A stretch of DNA of 64,000 nt from Solirhodobacter olei (GTDB taxonomy: Bacteria > Pseudomonadota > Alphaproteobacteria > Rhodobacterales > Rhodobacteraceae), in assembly GCF_004010155.1 (NCBI RefSeq), contig NZ_RRYH01000002.1:372001-436000 (forward strand), read 5' to 3'. The number at the start of each line of letters is the position of its first letter. Within the stretch, counting starts at the first letter, position 1. The notes beneath the pieces are model-generated. The model worked only from the letters and a program-made list of their open reading frames with translations, was not told the origin of the DNA and did no database searches. Position numbers and translations under genes: made by a program. Below, one piece after another: positions 40,662 through 48,335 of this stretch.

Positions 40662-43146
40662 CGATCTCCATCTCCGTGAAAGGGCCCGGCCCGAAGCGGT
40701 CGGAAAGCTGCGCGACGGCGAGGGTGAAGCGGCCCGGCGCTCCGTCCGCGATCCGGTCTCCCGCCGCGTAGGTCCAGTTCGGCGCGCCGACGGTCGCCTC
40801 TCGCAGAATGGCGCCATCCACGATCACGCGGACCAGATACCCCTCGTAGGCCTCGCCCAGAGGCACGTCTGCCGCTGCCCAACTGTCCCCGTCGATCCGG
40901 GTCCGCCGGACCCAGCGCAGCGCCACGTCACCCGAGGCCGAGACCTCCGCAGCCAGATGGCAGGGCGCGTAGGGCCTCAGCCCGACCCCTTCGAAGGCCG
41001 CGACAAGGTGAGTGTAGGAGGGATCGTCATAGCTCCGCGCCGCAGGCCCGACCCGGTAATGCTGCGCCACGTCCCGCAGCGCCGGGGCCAGGGCGATCTG
41101 CGGCACCCCGGCAAGCATCACCACGTAGCTCCCCACCGGCCAGGCATCCGGCATCCCGGCATCGCTGCCGAGCTGGCCGCGCAGCCGCATCGACAGCTCG
41201 TAGACGCCGGGTTCCACCAGCGCGGCATGGGCGAACTGGAAAAGCTCCCAGTTCCCCGAGGATCCATCCCCGATCGCCGCAAGATTGGCGCCGTTCAACA
41301 CCTGCGCCTCGGTCGCCGAGGCCAGGGCCCCGCCATAGACGCGGAGGCGCAGCCCCGCCCCCCGATCCCAGAGCCCGGGCGTTGCGCGGTAAAGCGGCGC
41401 CTCCGTCACCCCGACGATCGCCGGCCCTGTGACCAGAAGGTTCAGCCCGTAGCCCGCATCCTCGCCCGCCGAATAACACGCCACCGCGCCCGGCCAGGGT
41501 GTGGCCGTCACCGCGAGATGCGGCGCCTGTGGTACCTCGTCCCCGGTGATCAGCGGCAGATCGAGGAAGAGCGGAAACACGGGCACCGGCGCCACGAAGG
41601 CCCGCGGCACGACGGAGGAGGCGACGCTGTCCGACGGCAGATAGGTCGCGCTCTCGACCTTCACCGCCTCGACGGCACGGGCCTCCGCCTCCTCCACCCG
41701 GTCGATGCGGTAGCGTTCGCCCTTCAGCACCACCACATCGCCCGCGCCCAGCGCAGACTGCGACGGCGGCAGCGAGAACTTCACCGTCTCGCGCGCCACC
41801 CGCGCCTCGGCAAGCCAGCGTTCGGTGATCGCCCGCCCCTCGCCCTGCGTCAGGACCAGCGGCAGGTCGGTGACCGCCACGGAATGTTCCGCCGCGTCGG
41901 GGAAGATCGCCTCCGCCGCGCGGGCCTGATAATCGCCTTCCGCCTCGACGAAATTCAGCCGCACGCAGCCCGAGGTCTCCGCCGCCGCCGCGCGCTCCGC
42001 CGCCAGCGTGCCGGCGGAGGCGCCGGTCTCGACGACGCGCTCCGGATCGACCTCCCCCGCCGGCTCGCCCCCCCGGATGGCGAAACGCAGGGTCCCGTTC
42101 CGCTCTGCCACGTCCGCGCCGTAGCCCATCAGAAGCGGTTGCAGCGCGGATCGCGCACTCCCCGTCTCGGCCACCGAATAGCCGCGCACATAGCCGTAAA
42201 GCCCCGCCACATCGGGCGCGGTGACGCCCGAGGCCTCGCATATCTCCGCCACCACGTTCGCCAGCGGCTGGCCAGAGGCCCGCCCGGTCAGCCAATGCCC
42301 CGTCGCATAATTCGCCCCATCCGCCCAGAGATCGGTGTTCAGGGGGAAGTACGGATAGGGCCGCGCGTCCCAGGCCCAGACATGGGCATGCTCCATATCC
42401 ACCATCCGCCCGCCATAGACGGAGGAGACGGGATTGTGCCCCGCCTGCCCCCAGTAGCCGATGACCGCACGCAGGTACTGCAGCTGGATCAGGTCATCCC
42501 GCACCCCGCTTGAATAGCGCGGGGCAGCGGATTCGGACGATTTGGGATCGACGAACTTGTTCGGCTCGTTCGTCCCCTTGTCGATCGCCGGGCAGCCGAA
42601 CTCGTCCACCCATGCGGCGTCGAACTGCGGGCCGCGCAGGCTCTCAGGCTCATGCGCCGAGAAGACCTGCGCCACCGCGCCATTGGGCCAGACCAGCCGC
42701 TTGCGCGAGGCCTCCCACTCCGGCCGCCGGTCGGGGGGCGAGCAGGCAAGGATCCCGCTCTCTCCCATCACCATGACCTCGCGGACCTGTTCGATGGTCT
42801 CGCCCACCAGCGCCACGTGACGCGCCGCGCCCGCATCGGGGGGCCGCGCACCCTCGACCTGCATGCGCACCCATTCCGCGCCCGCCCGCGTCTTGCCCGC
42901 TCCGCGCCCGCCCATGATCACCCAGCTCCGCCAGGCGCCCGTCGGCGGCAGCTGATGCGGCAGCGCCCAGAACTCGAAGATCCACGGCAGCGCCACCAGC
43001 GCGGCATTGCTCAGCCCGTCGAGGAACTCATCCACCATCTCCGGCGTTGCGGAGGCAAGCCAGGCGGCGCCCGATCTCAGCCCGGGCCCCGTCGAAATCG
43101 AGAGATCCGGGCCCGAGACCTTCAACGTCTGTGCGGAATTTTTCAA
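40654..43146 (-). CDS. Chimeric GTA protein: terminase large subunit N-terminus fused to tail megatron C-terminus
   Basis: 830-residue open frame. Residues 1-182 are the ATPase start of the GTA large terminase: LPWIFEFWALPHQLPP, Walker A GGRGAGKTRAGAEWVR (79-94), and the FDAAWVDE acidic motif (175-182). From about 183 the sequence becomes the C-terminal half of the GTA tail protein known as the megatron (orfg15 type): FGCPAIDKG, then FVDPKSSESAAP, then a putative phage tail protein domain to the end. The terminase nuclease domain and the megatron N-terminal hydrolase part are missing, as are all genes normally between. A TTG at 43146 with AAAGGG upstream is taken as start, giving a 119-bp overlap with the small terminase gene; an ATG at 43038 is possible. 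Confidence 0.85.
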   Translation of the reverse strand: MKNSAQTLKVSGPDLSISTGPGLRSGAAWLASATPEMVDEFLDGLSNAALVALPWIFEFWALPHQLPPTGAWRSWVIMGGRGAGKTRAGAEWVRMQVEGARPPDAGAARHVALVGETIEQVREVMVMGESGILACSPPDRRPEWEASRKRLVWPNGAVAQVFSAHEPESLRGPQFDAAWVDEFGCPAIDKGTNEPNKFVDPKSSESAAPRYSSGVRDDLIQLQYLRAVIGYWGQAGHNPVSSVYGGRMVDMEHAHVWAWDARPYPYFPLNTDLWADGANYATGHWLTGRASGQPLANVVAEICEASGVTAPDVAGLYGYVRGYSVAETGSARSALQPLLMGYGADVAERNGTLRFAIRGGEPAGEVDPERVVETGASAGTLAAERAAAAETSGCVRLNFVEAEGDYQARAAEAIFPDAAEHSVAVTDLPLVLTQGEGRAITERWLAEARVARETVKFSLPPSQSALGAGDVVVLKGERYRIDRVEEAEARAVEAVKVESATYLPSDSVASSVVPRAFVAPVPVFPLFLDLPLITGDEVPQAPHLAVTATPWPGAVACYSAGEDAGYGLNLLVTGPAIVGVTEAPLYRATPGLWDRGAGLRLRVYGGALASATEAQVLNGANLAAIGDGSSGNWELFQFAHAALVEPGVYELSMRLRGQLGSDAGMPDAWPVGSYVVMLAGVPQIALAPALRDVAQHYRVGPAARSYDDPSYTHLVAAFEGVGLRPYAPCHLAAEVSASGDVALRWVRRTRIDGDSWAAADVPLGEAYEGYLVRVIVDGAILREATVGAPNWTYAAGDRIADGAPGRFTLAVAQLSDRFGPGPFTEMEIDV

Positions 43147-43351
43147 TCGTCGCCCTTTCGTTCAGAACAGCCAGCAACGCCTGCCGGAATTCCCGCGCAT
43201 GGCTTGCCGCAGCCCGGGCCGCGGCCGGCTCGCCCGCCCGCGCCTCGTCGATGACCAGCGCGAAGGCATCGGCCGCGCTTTCGTAAAGCAGCGCCGCGTG
43301 AGAGATCATCTCCCTCGGGTCGGCGCCCTTCCCGGAAGTGTCGGTTCCCAT
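43028..43351 (-). CDS. GTA small terminase-like protein (orfg1)
   Basis: 107-residue helical protein in the position of orfg1, recently understood as the GTA small terminase. MISHAALLYESAADAFALVIDEARAGEP and FRQALLAVLNERATIEKFRTDVE are typical of it. The ATG at 43351 follows GAGGCCAG. The frame is open upstream to an ATG pair at 43441-43444, which could be used if the message starts there. It overlaps the fusion gene by 119 bp. With the capsid genes lost, it has no evident packaging role. Confidence 0.78.
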   Translation of the reverse strand: MGTDTSGKGADPREMISHAALLYESAADAFALVIDEARAGEPAAARAAASHAREFRQALLAVLNERATIEKFRTDVEGLGPGSLDFDGARAEIGRRLACLRNAGDGG

Positions 43352-43390
43352 CTGGCCTCGATCCTGCCCACTCGGTCGCCCCCGGCGGAT

Positions 43391-43425
43391 GAAAAAAGCG
43401 GCGCCCGGGTTGCCCCGGGGCCGCT
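43391..43425 (-). terminator. Promoter-proximal Rho-independent terminator or attenuator before the GTA remnant
   Basis: On the minus strand AGCGGCCCCGGG (43425-43414) pairs with CCCGGGCGCCGCT (43409-43397) around a GCAA-type loop with a one- or two-base bulge, followed at once by a run of six T. It lies only about 20 nt after the predicted transcription start and about 40 nt before the small terminase ATG. It may release a short RNA of about 55 nt, or attenuate the operon. Confidence 0.72.
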
Positions 43426-43451
43426 TGCCCACCTCTTGCATCATGTCAGAA

Positions 43452-43480
43452 GCTATACCCCGGACCGTGCGCCGAGTCAA
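43452..43480 (-). promoter_or_regulatory. Near-consensus sigma-70 promoter upstream of the GTA remnant
   Basis: TTGACT (43480-43475) and TATAGC (43457-43452) are separated by exactly 17 bp on the minus strand. The start of transcription would be near 43445. It is one of the best promoter matches in the window. Confidence 0.8.
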
Positions 43481-43520
43481 CCGCAAAACACTTGCAGATC
43501 AATGACTTGCGTACGGTCCG

Positions 43521-43536
43521 TTAACGCCCCCTTAAC
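43521..43536 (-). promoter_or_regulatory. CtrA-type box upstream of the GTA remnant
   Basis: TTAA-CGCCCCC-TTAAC at 43521-43536 fits TTAA-N7-TTAAC and does so on both strands. It lies about 40 bp upstream of the -35 element, centred near -83. CtrA is a known activator of GTA expression in Rhodobacter. Since mltG ends at 43563 on the same strand, the box can only serve the GTA remnant or a short RNA. Confidence 0.65.
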
Positions 43537-43562
43537 CTTCACCAAGGCGCCGCCGCCCCGGC

Positions 43563-44744
43563 TCAGTTGCCCGAGCCGGCACCCGCCTTCTCGCCCGCCG
43601 CCTGCATCGCCCGGAACTTGGCGACGTTGCGGTTCTGCTCGGCCAGCGTCTTGGCAAAGACATGCCCGTCCTTCGGATCCAGGCTCTTGGCCACGAAGTA
43701 AAGGTAATCCGTGTTCGCCGGATGCAGCGCCGCCTCGATCGCGGCCTTGCCCGGGTTGGCGATCGGCGTCGGCGGCAGGCCCTCGACGACATAGGTGTTG
43801 TAGGGCGTAGCCGCCCTCAGCTCGCTCTGCCTCAGCCCCCGGCCAAGCGTGCCCTTGCCGTGGGTGATGCCATAGATCACCGCCGGGTCGGTCTGCAGCC
43901 GAATATGGTCCTTCAGCCGGTTCAGGAAGACCGAGGCGATGATCGGACGCTCCGACGGAACCCCGGTTTCCTTCTCGATCAGCGAGGCCATCACCAGCGC
44001 CTCGTTCGGCGTCTTGTAGGGCAGGCCCGCGGCCCGCTTGGCCCAGAGCTCGGAAAGCGTCTGCGCCTGCCGCTCCTGCATCGCTGCGACCAGCTCGGCG
44101 CGCATCTCGCCCTTGGTCACCTCGTAGCTGCCGGGCGCGACACTCCCCTCGTCGGGCTGCTTGGCCAGCTTGCCGCTCAGAAACCCGGCATGCGCCAGCG
44201 CATTGGTCAGCTGCCAGCTCGTCGCGCCCTCGGCCAGGATCACGCGGTAGCGGGTGTCGGGCTCGCTCTCGGCCTTGGTGAAGGCCTCCGGCGCCGGGTC
44301 CTTGACCGGGTCGAACTTGGCGATCTCGGCCAGGTTTTCGGTCGCCGGGTCAAGCTGGCGCACCACCATCTCCTCATCGGTCACGCCGATGCGGTAGTTC
44401 ACTTCGGTGCCGCAGGTGCTCTGCCCGCCCTTGGTCAGCACGCCAAGGATATCCTGCATCGAGGACGCGGGCTTGATCAGGTAGCTGCCGTAACGCAGAT
44501 CCTGCGCCTTGCCGGAATATTCCGCACCCAGCCGGAACACCATGCCCGACCGGATCGCCCCCTTCTGCGCCAGCTCCCGCGACAGGCCGGAGACGGTCGC
44601 CCCCTTGTCCACCCGCACGCAGATCGCGGTTTTCAGCGGGCCCGGCCCTGTATAGCTCCGCTCGCCCCAGCCGACGATGCCGACGATCACGATCAGGATG
44701 ACGATGAAGAACGTCAGCGCGTTCGAGGCGACGGACCGCCACAT
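43563..44744 (-). CDS. mltG: Endolytic murein transglycosylase MltG
   Basis: 393-residue membrane-bound enzyme that cuts nascent glycan strands and helps end peptidoglycan chains. One N-terminal membrane helix (FFIVILIVIVGIVGWG), a LysM-like region, then the YceG domain with the catalytic Glu in MASLIEKETGVPSERPIIASVFLNRL and LQTDPAVIYGI. Its ATG overlaps the fabF stop (TGATG), so the two are coupled. The next gene downstream is the GTA small terminase, the usual GTA insertion site in Rhodobacterales. Confidence 0.95.
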   Translation of the reverse strand: MWRSVASNALTFFIVILIVIVGIVGWGERSYTGPGPLKTAICVRVDKGATVSGLSRELAQKGAIRSGMVFRLGAEYSGKAQDLRYGSYLIKPASSMQDILGVLTKGGQSTCGTEVNYRIGVTDEEMVVRQLDPATENLAEIAKFDPVKDPAPEAFTKAESEPDTRYRVILAEGATSWQLTNALAHAGFLSGKLAKQPDEGSVAPGSYEVTKGEMRAELVAAMQERQAQTLSELWAKRAAGLPYKTPNEALVMASLIEKETGVPSERPIIASVFLNRLKDHIRLQTDPAVIYGITHGKGTLGRGLRQSELRAATPYNTYVVEGLPPTPIANPGKAAIEAALHPANTDYLYFVAKSLDPKDGHVFAKTLAEQNRNVAKFRAMQAAGEKAGAGSGN

Positions 44745-46006
44745 CAGGCGTCGTACCTCCCGAGGACGAGGCTCGCATTGGTCCCGCCGAAGCCGAAGGA
44801 GTTGGACAGCGCCACCTCGATCGTTCGCTTCCGCGCCACCTGCGGCGCAAGGTCCAGTTTCGGCTCCACCGCCGGGGTCTCCAGGTTGATGGTCGGCGGC
44901 GCCACCTGGTCACGCAGGGCGAGGATGCAGAAGATCGCCTCCACCGCGCCCGCCGCGCCCAGAAGATGGCCCGTGGAACTCTTGGTCGAGGACATCGTCG
45001 CCTTGGCCGCGGCATTGCCCAGCAGCCGCTCGACCGCGCCCAGTTCGATCACATCGGCCATGGTCGAGGTGCCATGGGCATTGATGTAATCGATCCGATC
45101 CGGCGTCAGCCCGGCCCGCTTCAGCGCCGCGTCCATGGCGCGGTAGCCGCCATCGCCGTCCTCGGAGGGCGCGGTGATGTGATAGGCGTCGCCCGACAGG
45201 CCGTAGCCCAGCACCTCGGCATAGATCTTCGCGCCGCGGGCCTTGGCGTGTTCGTATTCCTCCAGCACGACGCATCCCGCGCCCTCGCCCATCACGAAAC
45301 CGTCACGGTCGGCGTCATAGGGGCGCGAGGCCTGCTCCGGCGCGTCCCCGCGCTTGGTCGAAAGCGCCTTGCAGGCGTTGAACCCAGCAATCCCGATCTC
45401 GCTGATCGGGCTCTCGGCGCCGCCGGCGACCATCACGTCGGCATCGCCCCACTGGATCAGCCGCGCCGCATCGCCGATGGCATGCGCGCCGGTCGAACAG
45501 GCGGTGACGACCGCATGGTTTGGCCCCTTGAAGCCGAAGCGGATGGAGACCTGGCCCGAGATCAGGTTGATCAGCGCGCCCGGAATGAAGAAGGGAGAGA
45601 CCCGCCGCGGCCCGCGTTCCTTGATCAGAACGGCAGTCTCGGCAATCGAGGTCAGCCCGCCGATGCCGGAGCCGATCATCACGCCGGTTCTCAGCTTCTC
45701 CTCCTCCGAGGGAGCCTCCCACCCGGCATCCTTCACCGCCTGAACGGCGGCGGCCATGCCGTAGAGGATGAAATCGTCGACCTTGCGCTGGTCCTTCGGT
45801 TCCATCCACTCGTCAGGATTGAACGTCCCGTCGGAGCCGTCGCCGCGCGGGATCTCGCAGGCATAGGTCGTGGCCAGATGGCTGGCGTCGAAACGAGAGA
45901 TCGTGCGCGCTCCCGACTGCCCGGCGATCAGCCGCTCCCAGCTCCACTCAACCCCGCAGGCGAGCGGAGAGACCATCCCCAGCCCGGTGACAACAACCCG
46001 ACGCAT
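44744..46006 (-). CDS. fabF: 3-oxoacyl-[ACP] synthase II FabF
   Basis: 420-residue condensing enzyme of fatty acid elongation. The active-site Cys is Cys170 (VVTACSTGAHAI), with the two His in INAHGTSTMAD and KSSTGHLLGAAGAVEA, and the C-terminal NSFGFGGTNASLVL. The start at 46006 gives MRRVVVTGLGMVSPL with AGAGGGA upstream; a longer frame is rejected. In many alphaproteobacteria fabF is next to acpP; here acpP is at the far left of the window. Confidence 0.97.
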   Translation of the reverse strand: MRRVVVTGLGMVSPLACGVEWSWERLIAGQSGARTISRFDASHLATTYACEIPRGDGSDGTFNPDEWMEPKDQRKVDDFILYGMAAAVQAVKDAGWEAPSEEEKLRTGVMIGSGIGGLTSIAETAVLIKERGPRRVSPFFIPGALINLISGQVSIRFGFKGPNHAVVTACSTGAHAIGDAARLIQWGDADVMVAGGAESPISEIGIAGFNACKALSTKRGDAPEQASRPYDADRDGFVMGEGAGCVVLEEYEHAKARGAKIYAEVLGYGLSGDAYHITAPSEDGDGGYRAMDAALKRAGLTPDRIDYINAHGTSTMADVIELGAVERLLGNAAAKATMSSTKSSTGHLLGAAGAVEAIFCILALRDQVAPPTINLETPAVEPKLDLAPQVARKRTIEVALSNSFGFGGTNASLVLGRYDA

Positions 46007-46113
46007 GCAAGTCCCTCTCGATGCCGCAACCCGGCTCCAGATACACGGCCCTTTGCCGCCACGCAATCCGAAGGCGTCCCCGGCTCGGCCCGAACCTGCC
46101 GGTGCCGATGGCG

Positions 46114-46154
46114 AAAACCTCCCCGCCGGGGCCCGCGGGCCCCGTCGGCGGGGC
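46114..46154 (-). terminator. Terminator-like hairpin between the Gfo/Idh gene and fabF
   Basis: On the minus strand a long GC stem (46154-46121; CCCCGCCG and GGGGCCC against GGGCCCCGGCGGGG, with a 3-nt bulge) is followed by AGGTTTTC. It lies about 40 bases past the oxidoreductase stop. Confidence 0.6.
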
Positions 46155-46196
46155 CTTCTGGGGCTGATATCCGGGCCCGGATGGACGCGCGCCCGC

Positions 46197-47171
46197 TCAG
46201 CGATAGAACTCCGGGCGCGGCGGCAGCGCGATCTCGACGGGCTGACAATCGCGCAGTGAGGCAGCGATCTGTTCGGCCACGGCGACGGTCACATAGCCGT
46301 CCCAGGCCGTGGCCCCGCCAAGCCGCCCCGCCGCCATCCCGTCGACCCAGCCCTGCATCTGGTCGCGGTAGGCCTGCGCGAAGCGCGGGATCCAGTCGGC
46401 CGGGAAATCAAAGCCATGCGCGCCGGCCGCATTGGTCAGGGCCAGCCCCGGCGGCGCCATCTCCACCGTGCCCTGCTCGCCCACGATCTGCGCATGGACG
46501 TGATAGCCATAGCCCGCGTTGATGTTCACCTCGGTGGAGACGACCTGCCCCCCATCGGTGCGCATCGTCACCATCAGCAGCCCCCGGTCGCCCGCCGGGA
46601 ACACCTGCGCCGAGGTGATCTCGGCCCCGAGCAGCCAGCGGCTGATGTCGATCTCGTGCGAGAACGAATTGGTGATCGCCATCGGCCCGCTGAACCAGTC
46701 GGGGACAGAGACGTTGCGGTGGACGTTGTGCAGGACCGTCGCCCGCCCGATCCGGCCGGAGCCGAGCACCGCCTTCAGCTCGCCATAGGCCGCATCGTAG
46801 CGCCGCATGAAGCCAAGCTGCACCAGCCGCCGCCCGCCCGCCGCCTCGGCCTCGACGATCCTCAGCGCTTCCGCCGCGCGATGGGCCATGGGCTTTTCCA
46901 GCAGCGCCGGCTTGCCCGCGGCCAGGCAGGCCAGCGCGTATTCGGCGTGGGTCTCGTCGGGCGAGGCGATGACCACCGCCGCCACCTCCGGCGCCGCGAT
47001 AAGGGCCAGCGGATCGCTAAAGACGGGCGCGTCCCCGGCCGCCGCCGCGGCCCGCGCGGGATCCCGGTCGCAAACCCCGGCCAGATGCGCGCCAGAGACC
47101 GCCCGGCGCAGGATCCGGGCATGTTCCGCCCCCATAACCCCTGCCCCGATCACGCCAATTCCCAGATCCAT
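46197..47171 (-). CDS. Gfo/Idh/MocA-family oxidoreductase
   Basis: 324-residue NAD(P)-dependent dehydrogenase. The Rossmann motif is GVIGAGVMGAEHARIL near residue 5, and EKP (LLEKPMAHRAAEA) carries the conserved Lys. The C-terminal domain contains SHEIDISRWLLGAE with the catalytic His. It resembles inositol 2-dehydrogenases and other polyol dehydrogenases, but the substrate is uncertain. GGGGGAGG precedes the ATG. It is divergent from the SorC regulator at 47300, which may control it. Confidence 0.9.
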   Translation of the reverse strand: MDLGIGVIGAGVMGAEHARILRRAVSGAHLAGVCDRDPARAAAAAGDAPVFSDPLALIAAPEVAAVVIASPDETHAEYALACLAAGKPALLEKPMAHRAAEALRIVEAEAAGGRRLVQLGFMRRYDAAYGELKAVLGSGRIGRATVLHNVHRNVSVPDWFSGPMAITNSFSHEIDISRWLLGAEITSAQVFPAGDRGLLMVTMRTDGGQVVSTEVNINAGYGYHVHAQIVGEQGTVEMAPPGLALTNAAGAHGFDFPADWIPRFAQAYRDQMQGWVDGMAAGRLGGATAWDGYVTVAVAEQIAASLRDCQPVEIALPPRPEFYR

Positions 47172-47261
47172 CCGCGCCTCCCCCGTCCTTGTCCGCCCCC
47201 GCGACTCTCTTGACGCATGGGGCTCGGCATGCACCTTATGATCCCAGTTGAGGAGATGGGA

Positions 47262-47303
47262 ATGCCTCTCGACAAGCTTCTGTCCGGCCTGGCCCGCGCA
47301 TGA
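47262..47303 (+). CDS. 13-codon upstream reading frame coupled to the SorC gene
   Basis: ATG at 47262 begins MPLDKLLSGLARA and stops at 47301-47303. AGGAG lies 6 bases before it, a strong ribosome binding site. Its stop overlaps the start of the SorC gene as ATGA. The SorC ATG at 47300 has no ribosome binding site of its own, so ribosomes most likely reach it by termination-reinitiation from this short frame. It may be a leader peptide or a relic N-terminus. Confidence 0.6.
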   Translation: MPLDKLLSGLARA

Positions 47304-48280
47304 CGCGGATCGGCCGCACGCAGCGTCCGGCGCTGTCGGACACCAGGGCCCTGCGCTTCCGCGCCGCCTGGCTCTATTTCCGTCAGGGCCTCACCCAGGG
47401 CGCAATTGCGGACGAACTCGGCGTCAGCCGCGCCACCGTCATCCGGCTCCTTGAAGAGGCCCGCCGCCGCGGCGAGGTCCAGATCTGGATCCAGCCGACC
47501 CCGGAAGAGCTGCAGGCGCTTACCCGGCAGCTCCGCGCCAGCTACGGGCTGGAAGATGTCATCATCACCCCCGGCGAGGGAACGCCGGAGGAGACCGCCG
47601 CCGATGTCGGCGCGGCGCTCGGCCAGTACCTCTCCGGCGCGATCGCCGACGGGATGACCGTGGGCACCGGCTGGGGCCGAACGCTCGACGCGGCACTGGC
47701 CACCTTCCGCCCCGAACCGCGCGAGAGCGTGCGCGTCGTCTCGCTTCTCGGCGGGCGGCTCGAGGCGCAGGCAATGAACCCGGTGGATTTCTCCTGGCAG
47801 ATCGCCGCCGCGCTCGGCGCCGAGTGCCTGCTGTTTCTCGCGCCCCTGATCGTCGATTCGGCCGAGACACGGCACCGCCTGATGGCCGATTGCGGGCTCG
47901 ACGCGATCCCGAAGGCCGCCGAGAAGCTCGACCTCGCCGTGGTCAGCTGCGGGGACATCGGGCCAGAGGGCTCCTCCTTCAGCCGCGACTTCCTGCCGCC
48001 CGGGGTGCTGGACCGTCTGATCGCCGACGGCGCGATCTGCGACATGCTCTGCCAGTTCCTCGACGCCGAGGGCCACCCGGTGAAAAACGACATTGCAGAG
48101 CGGGTGATGTCGGTCGACCTGGACCTCGTCGCGCGCGCCGGCCATGTCGTGCTCGCCTCCGGCGGCAGGGCCCGCGCCCCGGCGATCCGGGCGGCGCTTC
48201 TGCGCCTCAACTGCCACACGCTGATCACGGACGAGGCCGCGGCCCGCGCTCTGGTCGACCTGCCCGCGCCGAAGCGCTAG
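47300..48280 (+). CDS. SorC-family (sugar-binding) transcriptional regulator
   Basis: 326-residue regulator. An N-terminal helix-turn-helix (RAAWLYFRQGLTQGAIADELGVSRATVIRLLEEA, about 21-54) precedes a SorC sugar-binding domain with GTGWGRTLDAAL, LAPLIVDSAETR and the terminal HVVLASGGRARAPAIRAALL. SorC proteins bind phosphorylated sugars or polyols. It is divergent from a Gfo/Idh oxidoreductase and next to an NCS1 permease gene on the other strand. It is a clear paralogue of the SorC protein at 50093-51004. Confidence 0.9.
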   Translation: MTRIGRTQRPALSDTRALRFRAAWLYFRQGLTQGAIADELGVSRATVIRLLEEARRRGEVQIWIQPTPEELQALTRQLRASYGLEDVIITPGEGTPEETAADVGAALGQYLSGAIADGMTVGTGWGRTLDAALATFRPEPRESVRVVSLLGGRLEAQAMNPVDFSWQIAAALGAECLLFLAPLIVDSAETRHRLMADCGLDAIPKAAEKLDLAVVSCGDIGPEGSSFSRDFLPPGVLDRLIADGAICDMLCQFLDAEGHPVKNDIAERVMSVDLDLVARAGHVVLASGGRARAPAIRAALLRLNCHTLITDEAAARALVDLPAPKR

Positions 48281-48335
48281 GGCAGCAAACCGGGGCGACG
48301 GACGATCCATCGCCCCGGCGGGAAGGCTCGTGGCC

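Noticed and set aside
40654-43351. GTA remnant as an active prophage or GTA
   Set aside because: No portal, capsid, protease, tail tube or tape-measure gene is present, and both the terminase and the megatron are truncated. No integrase or lysis gene is seen.
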